Source: Membranipora membranacea (taxonomy: Eukaryota > Bryozoa > Gymnolaemata > Cheilostomatida > Membraniporidae). From it: a stretch of 60,000 bases of DNA. Below the pieces are notes generated by a model that was not told the DNA's origin, made no database searches, and was given only the letters and a program-made list of their open reading frames with translations. The stretch covers positions 15,073,001 to 15,133,000 of the forward strand of contig OU612067.1 in the NCBI GenBank assembly GCA_914767715.1. The letters are read 5' to 3'. Made by a program: the position numbers and the translations under genes. Below, piece by piece: positions 38,262 to 50,600 of the stretch; within the stretch, counting starts at the first letter, position 1, and each line of letters opens with the position of its first letter.

Positions 38262-40012
38262 GTAACTGTCATCAAAAAGTAAGGGCAAGGAAAATACAAG
38301 TTGTTTTTTGGAAAAAAGTTGCCCCTCCGTTTTATCATATTAATATCAGATTTCTCATTTCAAATCAGCTGCTAAGCTCAAACTAAACATGTTAACAAGT
38401 ACCACAGACCACACCAATTCTCCCTGCAAAAACACCCCCCCCCCCTTAGAGAAGGAGCGTTATGGACTCTCCCTCTCCCCAATATTATGCTGGAGGGAGG
38501 AGGGGACATAGTGTAAGTCGGGGCTAAGGAGTGGGGACCTGAGGTTCAGCTCGGGCAGAGAAGTGGGGACCTATTAGGTGTGACAAAAGATAAAGAGACA
38601 GTAGAGTAATTTTATAGAGATTAACATGTTTTCCATTGTGCAACAACACTCGTTAAAAGATTTCCATGAAGTGTGAGGATGTGGTTCCTATTGGTGTGAA
38701 AACTTTAGATGCAGGTTTGGGTGCAGGAAGACCCACAGTTTCGTTTGTTAGAAGAGAGGATAGGTTCCCAGAAATATAGACCCTCCACAAAGACTATAAG
38801 AGCATATTCCTCAATAATAGCAAAGCTACTAAATGTCCATCGATAATAGTAGGATTACTTACGGTAATGTGTGAAAATGAAAATGCTTTTGAGTAGGTGC
38901 GGTGAGACTTGAAGTTAGACTTGGGTGTGGTTTGGGTGTTAGAATGATACTGTGCCTCAGGTGTACAACAACCCACATCACATGTGAACCTGGCCGAACC
39001 TAATAATGAGAGTGGTAAACTATATTAAGGAAAGTGGTATCTTACAAAGCAGTGTTACTGCTTCTTTTTCACAGGTTACAGTGATCAATGAGGGAGTTCA
39101 TTACAGGGATAATGGGAAACACTTCTATATTCTTTCTGTTTGATGATACATGCCTGCTCCATTCTGAATACAAAATGAGGTACGGGTTACAAACTATGTA
39201 TAAGTCACTATAATCTAAGTTATAAGGATAGGACCTTGGGAATATCTACGATCTGGTTTTTGAGATATCCAGCAGTTGATTTGACTCTGTAATCTACAAC
39301 TAAAATTTTCATTTATGTCTATCCTGAATGGTCAAGTTTGTGTACCTTGACCTTTGTTAACTAGTGGTATGTAGGGCTATCCTTCCAACTCTTGCGCCAT
39401 CTTCCTCCTATCAAATCTGAATGAAGTACAAAAAACTGCATTATAGTCTTGTATCAGTGCTACACATGGTGGCAGGAGAGATACATATCAGAACCTTAAA
39501 AAACAACTTTGCATTAAGGTGATGGATCTGGCTGACTTTATAAAATTGTCTGACAGATTTACTACCAATATATGCTAAAACAAATTTGTCCGGGGCCTCT
39601 GAATACGATGAATGCCATATATCGCCTGTATTCTTACTGATTTATTCCATTCTATCTCAGTCCCCCTCATAAGACAAGTCAAGACAAGGCAGGAGATCAA
39701 GCACAGGAGTCTTTTTAAAGTTAAATGCATACATGACTTATCCAGCAACCACCGCAACCAGTATGGATCCATTATGCCAAGGAAGGCCTACAAGTAAGTC
39801 ACTTCACAGTCAATGCCTGTTAAGAGTATCAAGCTTAGTCACCATGACTTCTCTGTGAAATCAGTTCCAGTTAGTGCGAAAGATGAGAGTTAGGTGCAAA
39901 AATGTGACAAATCATTGTTACCATCAAAATTGAAGGGAGAGTAAAATACAAGTTCTTTTCATTAAAAGTTTTCCCCTCCATTTTATCATTCCCATTTCTA
40001 GTTTCAGCTGCT
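38262..40012. repeat. Diverged direct repeat pair (38262-38373 and 39915-40012)
   Basis: Both share an ordered series of blocks: CATCAAAA, AAAATACAAGTT, GTTGCCCCTCCGTTTTATCAT (second copy GTTTTCCCCTCCATTTTATCAT) and CAGCTGCT. Probably an old dispersed repeat; the element ends are not clear. Confidence 0.45.
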
Positions 40013-40232
40013 TGGTTGAAAGATTTGGGATAAGGTGCAACAATGTGACAAATTATCAGTGACCTACAGCGTGAGATCGTGGCCCATTTGACAAACATCC
40101 GGTTGAATTTCGATGTGGTATCACGCAATCCAAATTCAGACCAACACAATTGATAAACTTATCAGATCCCATAACCACATAATGCTGTAAACTAATCTCC
40201 AACCACCAGTCATCACATATCAATCACACATT

Positions 40233-40468
40233 CAGGCCTGGAGCGTCCCTGCCTCCCCTAGAATGCTTAAAAGAGTGGCTTAAAAATGCTATAATTGAAT
40301 AATCCATGTCAGGATGAGCTCATTTGGGACATCCATTTGCAATTTATATCATTAAAATGCTTTGGAGGCTGGGGACTCATGAGGAGATTACATATACACG
40401 CCCTGGTGTTAATTTGCACTCTCAAGGATTTTCGCCTCCCCTACCATTGTTCTTAAACTACAGCCCTG
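40233..40468. mobile_element. CAGGGCCGTAG-type MITE, inverted copy
   Basis: Read on the opposite strand it matches the 30681 copy over most of its length, for example ATAATCCATGTCAG, CATTTGCAA, TTTGCACTC and CGCCTCCCCTA. It ends AAACTACAGCCCTG. The left terminus has changed to CAGGCCTGGAGCG. No flanking duplication was found. Confidence 0.7.
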
Positions 40469-41632
40469 CCCATACAGCCAATGATACTAAAATACCACCC
40501 AGTACTCAAATAGATTAAGTTTTATCGGTCATTGATAAACTGTCGAAAACTTTTTTTTTTTAAAGCAAAGTTTAAGTTGCAGGTTTTTTTAAAAGAGCCA
40601 AGTTTTCATTATGCAGTGGAAATTTTCTTGCACCCCAATTTGGTAGCCTTCAAGATTGTTTTGAGAATCATAAATTGTTTTTTCTCATCATAAATGATTT
40701 TTGTTGATGGTTTTTTTGTAGTTTTTTTCCCAAACAAATTGATCAGAGGCGGAATCTAAGGAATGCAGGGTGATTTTTTTCTAACCACATAATGCTATTG
40801 ATGATTCTGGAGACTGCAATTTCTTACACTAGAATGTAAAAGCAGTTATGAAATCCGCTATTTAAGACAGCAATGACAACGCAAAATTTTACTCCTTGAG
40901 GTGTGTAAATTTTAGTTGTTCACAGAATATTATTAGCATCATGGAAAGTGAGTTATCTCTACCAGACTGAATCATTCAATGCAGATTCATTATCGTAATG
41001 GGGAATTTTATCTCATATTCTTAAGGTTTCATTGGTATTTTTCCAGGCATTGTATCATGTATCTTACTCACTTCTTCATATTCTGCGGCTGGAAAGAGAA
41101 AGTTTTTTGGAGTTCTATTTGCATAGGATAATTATTCTGACAAGTCATGGTTGTGTTTTGGTGACATTGTGCTAACTTATGGACATAGATTTGGGCTATC
41201 CTTCTGATGGAATGTCAAGGATTCAGGAACCATCAACCTTTATTGACATTGCGATGGCTAAATTCATTTTTCAAGCTCGAAGCTTACAGCTCCATTGTAG
41301 TGCTGATACATAACCCCAACTAGTTTGTACTGCTTTTCTCATTCTGATTGCGGTCACTCGCACCAATTTGCTACTTGCACCGATTTTAAAGTATGTCATA
41401 AAATAATTGCACGAACAAATGTATTGGTTGGTTTCCACGCTGCTTGCTGTTCTTACTCAATGAGCTACAGTGGTCCCATTGCAGCGGAAGAGATCTCCAA
41501 GGCAACTTTTATTTTTCACACTCCCCATAACAAGTTGCTTAAGATGACAAGCAGAACTTGGACATTTCCTATTGGTAAATAGGTCTGGACAAAATTATAT
41601 AAGAATTAAAGTAGATCATAATATTGTTGGTG

Positions 41633-41846
41633 TTAGAATCGCGTAATATTCGTTACGAGGCATAAATTTTCCTGCGGTTCCAAGCGCGCTGTATCATTTT
41701 TGAGCTGCATGTTGAACCGGCACATGGCCTCATAGGGCCCCGCTATCTGATCAGGTCCTCCAATTCTCAGCAACATGATAGCCAAGTCCATGTTTCTGGA
41801 ATTGGCCCTTATTGCACATTTTTTAAAAGCAGTAAAGCGAAAAGAT
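41633..41846 (-). other. Unassigned exon-like open stretch
   Basis: After a good acceptor (TGTGTCTGCAG), a minus-strand frame runs about 70 codons to a stop, including NMDLAIMLLRIGGPDQIAGP and YEAMCRFNMQLKNDTARL. The composition looks coding, but I recognise no family and see no neighbouring exon. It may be a terminal exon of an unknown gene, a transposon remnant or chance. Confidence 0.2.
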
Positions 41847-42977
41847 TTATCTGCAGACACATATAATCTGAATTTGCATTAGAATAAAAAAACACTCTGA
41901 AAAACACCTGCTTTGCCTTCACCATCTCCCTTGCTGTCACACTTGTCCTTGCCCTCGTCCTTTTAAAATAAAACACCAATCTTCATCATCAACACTGAAC
42001 CATTTCTGATCGGATAAATGTTTCTTATCTTCTATCATGGATTGGAAAAAAATTTGTAAAGATAAATCTTGGATTTCCATCTTGAAGCAAACTATCTGCA
42101 TCACTATACTTCAGTTGACTGTGATTGGTACATATGCGAAACAAGCTAAATTTACTAGAATTTCCAGAGTAGTTGATAAATCTCACTTGTATTGTTAATG
42201 TTAATGTGTTGTGATTATTTGTAGCAAGAGCATTTCTCCACATGCACAACAAATTAAAACGCCTCCTCCCTACCTTACAACAACACTGGATTTTCTTTTG
42301 GTAGATTCTCAAATATTAATTTTGCTACAGCTAAACTCGTAAACTTTGCTCTCATATTTTCAAAATTTCTTAAATGACTGTACAACAATAAAGTAAATAA
42401 GACAAGTCAAGAAAAATCACCAAATGCAAATCTGTCTATATTTTTATTTTCAATTATTCTACATTTTTTAGCGAAGAACGGTTTAAACATGTGCGGACAA
42501 CTCTCAAATCGATGCCCTGATCAACCAGGTAGTTTGCCCAGTTTCTCAACAATCGTTGTGCGAACACCAAAATCAGGTGACTAGATGTAATTACCCATTG
42601 TTGCAAATTAAGAGTACTGTGTAACTAATTGCAATTTCAATCAACTGAGGACAACCAGAAAGGGATCAGAGGATAAAGTGTGTTAAGTGTTGAGTGTGTG
42701 AAGTCTATGGTAAATAATGTGGCTTCAGTTTACACTCCTGCAAGGTAAACAGATGACCTTGCATGTGGCGCAGCAGAATATTGATATCCTACTTCTTTCA
42801 TCGCTACAAAAGGCAGCATTGATCTCTTTTCACAGACTTCTTCATTTCCAATAGTAACACAAAAGTCAGTCAGGTGATGACAACACTTTTTTCCAGGCAT
42901 ACTGCTTTGTTAATTGCTATCCATCGTCACCAATTTGTTTTGCATAATTTACTGGGCCAATGTCAAGCATTTGAACT

Positions 42978-43489
42978 ATAGACAGTTTTCTGAGCTCTTA
43001 TTTATGCCTCAATTCAGAGTTGTCCTCTCTCCAGTTTGGTACTTTTAACCCACGCCGCATAGGAAAAACCTGCTGAAAGTGGGTTATATTGATAACCGCT
43101 AATGTGAGGATAAAAAAGATTTTTGATTCAGAGTCTGCACCATTGAAGACCAGTGAGACAGGGTTTCCAAATCATTGGAGGCTTGAATGTTGATAAATCT
43201 TAATTTTAGTGACGAAACTCATGAAAGATTCTGCCAAATTGTCCGCAAAACAGGCGGAAAATGCTATAAATGACTATCCAAATACTAAAATTATTTCCCA
43301 AACTATGTCCATATGAGTTTCCAATGTTGCAGATTCTGAATCAAAAATAATTTTTATCCTATTATAAGCGGTTTTCAAGATAACCCTCTTTTCAGCACAT
43401 TTTTCCTATGCGGCTTGGTTTAAAAGTACCGAACTGGAGAGAGGACAACTTCGAATTGAGGCCTAATCAGAGCTCAGAAAACTGTCTAT
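42978..43489. mobile_element. 512-bp foldback (long inverted-repeat) element
   Basis: The outer ends ATAGACAGTTTTCTGAGCTC (42978-42997) and its exact reverse complement (43470-43489) are perfect. The arms keep pairing inward over about 160 bases with scattered mismatches (TTGTCCTCTCTCCAGTT; CATAGGAAAAA; GATTCAGA.TCTGCA) and more loosely beyond, leaving only a small loop. No coding capacity. The structure fits a foldback element or MITE; a target-site duplication is not obvious. Confidence 0.8.
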
Positions 43490-44611
43490 TCGATACAATA
43501 AAACCTTAGCTGACACTGGCATTCTAAAACACCAGATAAAATGCAAATCCAGCGGCAGAGGAATTCAGCTAAGAGATGATAGCAGGAGTATGCATGTTTG
43601 GCATCACATACAAAGTTCCTTCCTAAATGTAAAAACAAAACAGGAGCAAGACCGTCCAGACATATTGTCAGTTCACTTTGAGCAGTCAATGCCATAAACG
43701 TTCTTGAAATGTACGGTATTGATAGCCATATAGTTAGTATCATGGAGGGCCTAGCATTGGAGAGCTTTAAAATGAATCCCCAGTATTAGAGGCTGACAAG
43801 AAAATTGTTTGAAGAAATGCAATTTTTTTGGTCAACCACATCATTTTAATCTAAACCAATGAAGCTTAATTTTGTCATAATTGTCTTCTTTATTTGTGAC
43901 AAGACAGAGAAGCAACAATCAACGCCCTAGACACCATCATGCGCCGACAGTATGGACATGATAGAAAATGGAAAAAAATCAGTAATTGTACCAAAGTTAA
44001 TATTGACTAAAAAAGATCCAGATGTCCTGTATATCAAGCTGAATGGATGATATATAACTACAAGCATTAGTATTCTAGATGGACAGGTTCAGTCCATTCT
44101 CAAGCTTCTGCGTAGGATTCGACCAGTAAAAAAGTCAGTGATTGGTCTTATGTGATGCTATCAGCCCTTTATGTAAGAGATCCAAAAATGAGTCCAAAGG
44201 AATGTCTAATGAATAGTAATAGCAAAGAACAAAGTAATAGCAATGTAATTCCATTAATAGTTTCTGTGGAAGTCAACAAGGCATTTCCCAGAATGCAATT
44301 TTCGGATGGTCAAGGAGACAACTTCATAGTGTAAAAATTTTTGACAGCCATTTCCTGGGAATTCTAGTCTGAATTGCATTGCGGAAGCATAAAAGCCAAG
44401 TTTCCAACTACCTTCAACTGTTTCACAATGAAAATTGAATTTTCAATTAAAAAGAGATGCTATCTAATTCTGGTTAAAAAGGACATGGTCATAAGTTAAT
44501 GAGCGAGTAGCAAGACAGCAGAAATACAGCTTCCGCAACACAAATATCACGACGTGATAACGTTAGACTCAGAATTTTGATTCCGCTGAAGAGTTGGGTT
44601 CGGTGCGGACG

Positions 44612-47600
44612 CTAACCGAGCCCGACATCGAGGCACATCATGACCAGGAATCCAACTATACATCCAGCGCTAGCCAGTCGCCCATTACCACTGTAAGACA
44701 AAATAATCATCATTATCATCAATCAGAAATCAGAGTCTGCCAGGGTGAACTGCTGCCAAATAGCAAAAAACAAAATCATTACTGTCAACTGCAGTCTACT
44801 GATTAACGAGCTCTGTGCCCTAGGTGTGCTCCGACCTACCTGCAAACAGAGAGCAACTTGGCGCCTAACATTGTGGCCACGTCCCTAACGATATCCTATT
44901 TTTCAGTCTTTGGACCGAGACAGAACTTGCGGTTTCAACCAACACTTTTAATTCATGAAAAACTCTTGCATATAGCACATGACTGCATGGCGTGTGTCAG
45001 TTGATGCACATGTTGTTTTATTGAGAGCAAGTGCTGATTTTATGATACCGATCAGATGTGTGATAGGTGCGGCCTGTGATCTCTACGGATCCACAGCTTT
45101 ATAGGCCAGAATACGATGAACACCACAATCCAAATAGTGTTTCCTGTTCAACAAAGTGACATGGAGTAAAAATTAGCTGGAGTTTAACTTAGTTAGCACC
45201 AACTTTAGCTAGCTAAGACGGGAGCTTATGTAGTTTAAAGAAGGTGAGAAAATGAGAGCTAGCAAAAAATTCCACTATTCCAAACATGTGCAAAAGAATT
45301 TTCATAGTACTTTCCCTCTGCTAACACCTTACTTCTCTAGGGTGTATAATTGAGCTACATTCTCAGCTAAAGCCATAACAGCGCTTTTGGGATTGTGATA
45401 CTTGCTTAGGTAACAAAAATATAGTCCTAACTTAAGGACACCATGATCTGAAATTTGAGCATTTTATGTTATAGAGAAATAAAGAGGAGACAACCATAAT
45501 GGTCGAGAAAAGTTGAGGAAAATGTTAATTTTAGTAAAGCTAATGGCTTCTACTGAGTCCATAGGCCATTTAAAAGGTTGCCATGGCTATCTTTATTAGA
45601 CTGAGACCTTCAATATGATAAAAAATATCAGGAGGTATGAAATAAAATAAATATTACCATGTTTGAGCTTCGGGTATGACATCGTCCACCACGACAAAGA
45701 TCATAGCTCCGGCAGCGAAGGCTAGAGCGTAAGGTAGCAGTGGTTCGGCCAATGAGACGAGCAGACATCCGAGTATTCCAGCCACTGGTTCTACCATACC
45801 ACTCAACTGTCCGTACCTATCAAGAGACTCAGCATATAATTATGTCAAATCAAACTGAGCAAGCACTCAGGTCGAAATCCCTCTGATCCATATATGGGAT
45901 GCCTGTTAATTTTTTTTCAACTTTTCTATTCCAGACAATTTTTCATTTTAGTTTTTGAAAACGCTCTCTCCATTGTTTTACACCAGAAGACCTGTAATGT
46001 TAATTTTGATTGCCACCACATTTATAGATTTCCATGGACGAAATAAAGCTACATACATACAAGCACCTGCTATGAATTAGCATGCACTTGTTTATGAGGA
46101 AAAAATCTTTGGATCTCACAATTTGTCGATATTCTGCTAAGTATGAACTCCGCTAATCACTAAAATTCTCAAATGGTATTTTTTATGAAAAAATATCCCG
46201 AGTTCTAATATTTAAACCCGTGAATTCAACCACTCTTGGCCAGGTTTCCCCGTTTAAATGAGAAAAAAAAAAGAGATATTATCCGGTAGAAGAATAGTTA
46301 CAGGCTAACATTATCATAGGAAAACACATGACAACTGACCTGCCTAAAACTTTATATAATAACTAAATTAATAATATATATAATAATATAAATAATAATT
46401 AATAACCTTATAATGTATACAAATGTACCTTTGGTACATTTGTACCCTTTCACTTTAAAACCAGGCTGGTACAAAACCTAAGACCCTGCCAATGTTATCA
46501 ACTCAAGAGTAGGACCATAATTAAATGTTACACATCTACCCCGCTGTCAACTTTTAATGTCATCGCAATTCAAATAATAATTTTAAAACATTGCGGTCAT
46601 AAAATAAAAACATGTCACAAATTGGGACAGTGAGTATTATTTAAAAAGTCACTGTCATCACAAGGTAAACATAGCTGTCACAGTTGATGACACGACTCAG
46701 CAGGTGATATGAGAGCTGTACAGATTTCTAGGAATTGGAGAATTTAATCACTGGATGAGGATTCTGTTATTGTAATCATGTTGTGATAATTATTAAACTT
46801 GGTTATGAGCTAATTTCTAAGGGGAAGAACTAGGAAACATTACTAAATAATATGATATATCAAATTAGTAGTATCTAAAAAAGAATCTTGCAATATTGTA
46901 GCTTGTAACTTAATAAAAACCTCCCTTCCTTGTCCGCCTTTTGTACATGGAGCGTTCTATGGAGATCAAGGCATTATTTTGGAATGAAATTTTTATTATG
47001 TTAATATTTTAATGCTCATTTATTAAAGAAATTTTAGAATGTTGGGGAGCTTTTGAAGCGCTCTCGGTAATTTCTTTTAATTTCCTATCAGACGAGATCA
47101 TGTGAAGAATTTAATTAACTGACCCAGTTCCAAACCATTCATCTAAAAACATGAGAGATTTAGCAGATTATGAATGATCAAAATTAATCATGTTAGAAAT
47201 CACCCATGAAATCTTCTTTTAGAATCTAAAAAAATATATGGGATAAACAGTCAACAAATTGGTTATAAGAAAACTGAAATACCAATAAGAACTTTCTGCC
47301 TTTAGTATTTCATTTTTTAGTTATTATTCTGTTAAAATCTTATTCCACTAGGATATTATGAGGCTGATTTCAAACTAAAAATAAAATATTTTACTCTAAT
47401 GGCGAAAAAGAGCAACATTTAGATTTACCAAATTAATCGTTTCTTTCATAGAAAAACATGAATTGAGAGGATATATATCAGCGCAAGGTATATTATCTTA
47501 TATAGAATTGCCTTCGTTTATCATAGGCCAACTCGAATTTTCAACAAGGAAAACATCATTCTTACCAATAATTCTACAAAAATATATCCTTTGAAAGCTA

Positions 47601-50600
47601 AGAATTATCACCCTGTAGAATGGAATTATAGATGAAACTTTCAGCACGCTAATACAAGAGAGTGGGAAATAGTTCCAGAAAATATGATCTGAACACAATA
47701 TTCAGCTATCAATTAATTTCAAAGATTTGAATTTTTAAGCTTTTTTCACAGCTTATTTGACGAAAACCTTTCATTAGAAACTTTTTCAAATTTGTGGTCG
47801 GACGACACCAAATTATGTCCTTCGTATATGTATTATAAACAAGTTTTAATAGTGCACATTTTGATATTTGGGCCAGGAAGCTTAAAAAAAATCACATCCA
47901 GTGATCAGTTTTTGGTCAGCAAATATTGGAACATGGTCTGAAATATTATTTATTGAAGTTTATGTATTGCCAGTAGATGTAGTATTTAAGTCTAAAAAGC
48001 CCTCCTCGGATCATTTACAGTAAATGGAAGGGTTGTTGGTTTGTTCTTTGTCTTCTATGGATTAATATATAATAAGTAACAATAAAATGATATATAATGA
48101 CTCTATTGCTGCATCTCTTGCGAGGGCTGAGAATTTTACTTGATAAGTCTCTCACACCCTATGTAACTCATCGTATATTTCCAGTGAGTTTTCCTGCGCA
48201 GGGCCTCTTACCGCCCAATGTTGGCCTTGGGAATAAGCGTGGGGTATATCACACATAACAGATATTGACCAGCAATGTGTGATGGGCCCGGCTCCGGACC
48301 TATTTTTAGTTTACAAATGTATGATTGTAGTGTTCAATATTAAATCCATGGCGTGATCTGAAAATTATGAGGCATAAACCACGCAATTGTACACGCTTCA
48401 GTGAAGTGATGAAAAATCATCCTACAGCTTTACAGAAAATATTACCCCATAAGCAGGCTTTTCATTTCCTTGGTTAGCAAAACATTTTGGTTACAATTTT
48501 GCAAACTGTCAATAGGCCAAACTTCAGGGCTTTTTCTTTTGCTGTGAAAACTTACAGGAGGATTTTGCAGAAAACAAATTTTGCCAAGTTTCTTAATTAA
48601 ATTTGGTGCATGCTTTCATTGTAAACCATACATAGAAAAACCCACCTGTACATCATTTAAATTCTTCATTTTCATTCTCTTTATAGTATTAAAAAAGAAA
48701 ACTTTTGATGAATTAGTGGATTAGATTATAAATTCAGGTAGTTTATGCTCCTGGCAAATGTAGGTCACTAAGCATACTTGACATGCGTCACAAAATGTGT
48801 TTTTTATATCATTATGTATCATCAAAATTCATTATTCATATATTATTATAAAGTTTGTATTTTTGTCCCACAAGACAGGTCCATAGGCAAGTAAACGATT
48901 GTTGTGACTTACCTCAGAACAAGCGAAACTGAACCACAAACAGTAATCACATTACCCTACTGATTTTCTTAATTTTTGCTAAATTTCAAATCATCTTATT
49001 GATAGAAATGAGTCTCGGTCTTCAATGACGAAGTAAACAGGGACTTTTTTATATTTATTTTTCATCGTATCCCATACAAATTCATGTATCTATGGAGTAT
49101 GATGTTCATTTAAAGAATAAAAAATAATACAGTTTGACTCACCAAAAGCTTTTTAATGGAGAAAAGCCGGCAGCTCTTAGAGGAAGACTCACGGCTAAAC
49201 CTTCTGGAAAATTCTGTATACCTATACCAACTGCCAGATTCCTACAATAAATAACATTATATACCCTAGGGGAGTAAATATATTAGTTTGAGTTTTGACT
49301 CGCTTGTTTGGGTGACTTACTTTTAGCTAGAGCCAATTTTAGCTTGCGAATGTGGGGTTGTATATAAAGTAATGACATTGCGAAAATGTAAGCTAGTCAT
49401 AATTTGTTTTTTTGATCATTCATTTATAAGGCATCGAAATTCTATCGTTTATAATTGATCAAGTGATTTAGCCAGTAATCAGCTTTAAGATATTTTGCCC
49501 TGATTCCCAGAAACTCTCCACCTGAGTTGGAGTCACAACACTAATACCATTACTCCGGCCGCCTCGGAGTGTAGGCTCCAATACTAGTTCATATTGTTGA
49601 AATTATATAATCTTCATTCTAATGTTGAAGGTGGCCGTTCTAATTCTTACCACCTTCCCAATATTTACCTGGCATTTTGAAAAGACGCAGTTTTAGATTT
49701 TCCAGCAGCGCCGAAACCGACACCAACAGCCAGACCCTCTAAAAATAGAACCAAATATATTTTGAAGTAAGGGTACATTGAAGATATATATCTCTTTTTG
49801 TCAATTAAATGTTGTAGAATTCGGCTCTGAAGGCTGCCAAAGTTGTGCATGTTATAAAAGGATGATAACTAGAGTGCGATACATACTCAATCCACAACAA
49901 AACACACGTAAACATAAGAGTTGTGTTCTTTCCAAGAAAACTGATCCGAGAGAGAATAACTCTGATTTAATCTCATCACACTCTAGATGAGTAGATAGTA
50001 GCCTGTCCGACAAGCTATGTAGATAGTAGCTATAGTTAGTTTAGATACTTTTGGGATCACTCGATATTAGCTAGCACCAAATTGTTAAAGCTAAGATAGG
50101 AGATAATAATACAAAGTAATGAGGTAGAATAATTCCCCTTGCTAAAACTCTACAGGGGTAGGCCTATGCTCTATATGAAGTTTTGAATTGATTGTACAGG
50201 ATTGCGCATTACCTGTTATATTGAGTTTTACCGGGTTCTTGTGTTTACATGGTACATATGTATTAGCGTTTTACCTGGTATATTGTGTATTACCTGGTAT
50301 ATTGTGTATTACCTGGTATATTGTGTATTACCTGGTATATTGTGTATTACCTGGTATATTGTGTATTACCTGGTATATTGTGTATTACCTGGTATATTGT
50401 GTATTGTAATTGCTATGATTAATAATAGTATTCTCTGCCAGCTAGCGTGTCGTCTTTTCTTATCTTCCTCGGCATGAGAGTCCACTTCCTGTCCGGCCTC
50501 ATTCTCACTATCTGATGCTACAGAACCGCTACGTAACCTTCTTTTCAACTTTGACTCTGGAAGCAGATCGGGCAAGATAAACTTCAAAATGAGAGCAAAA

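Larger units (their letters stand above)
22162..44611. other. 22-kb gene-poor interval between SoxE and ZIP11
   Basis: No recognisable coding exon. It contains a tRNA-type SINE (23640-23755), three MITE copies, a 512-bp foldback element (42978-43489), a perfect 36-bp palindrome (35331-35366), 19-bp tandem triplets (32968-33024), a diverged direct repeat pair (38262-38373 and 39915-40012) and homopolymer C runs (near 26270, 32675 and 38438). Two short open stretches preceded by acceptor-like sequence (34363-34650 plus; 41633-41846 minus) are unassigned. SoxE genes often have large regulatory neighbourhoods, so enhancers may lie here; this is an inference. Confidence 0.6.
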
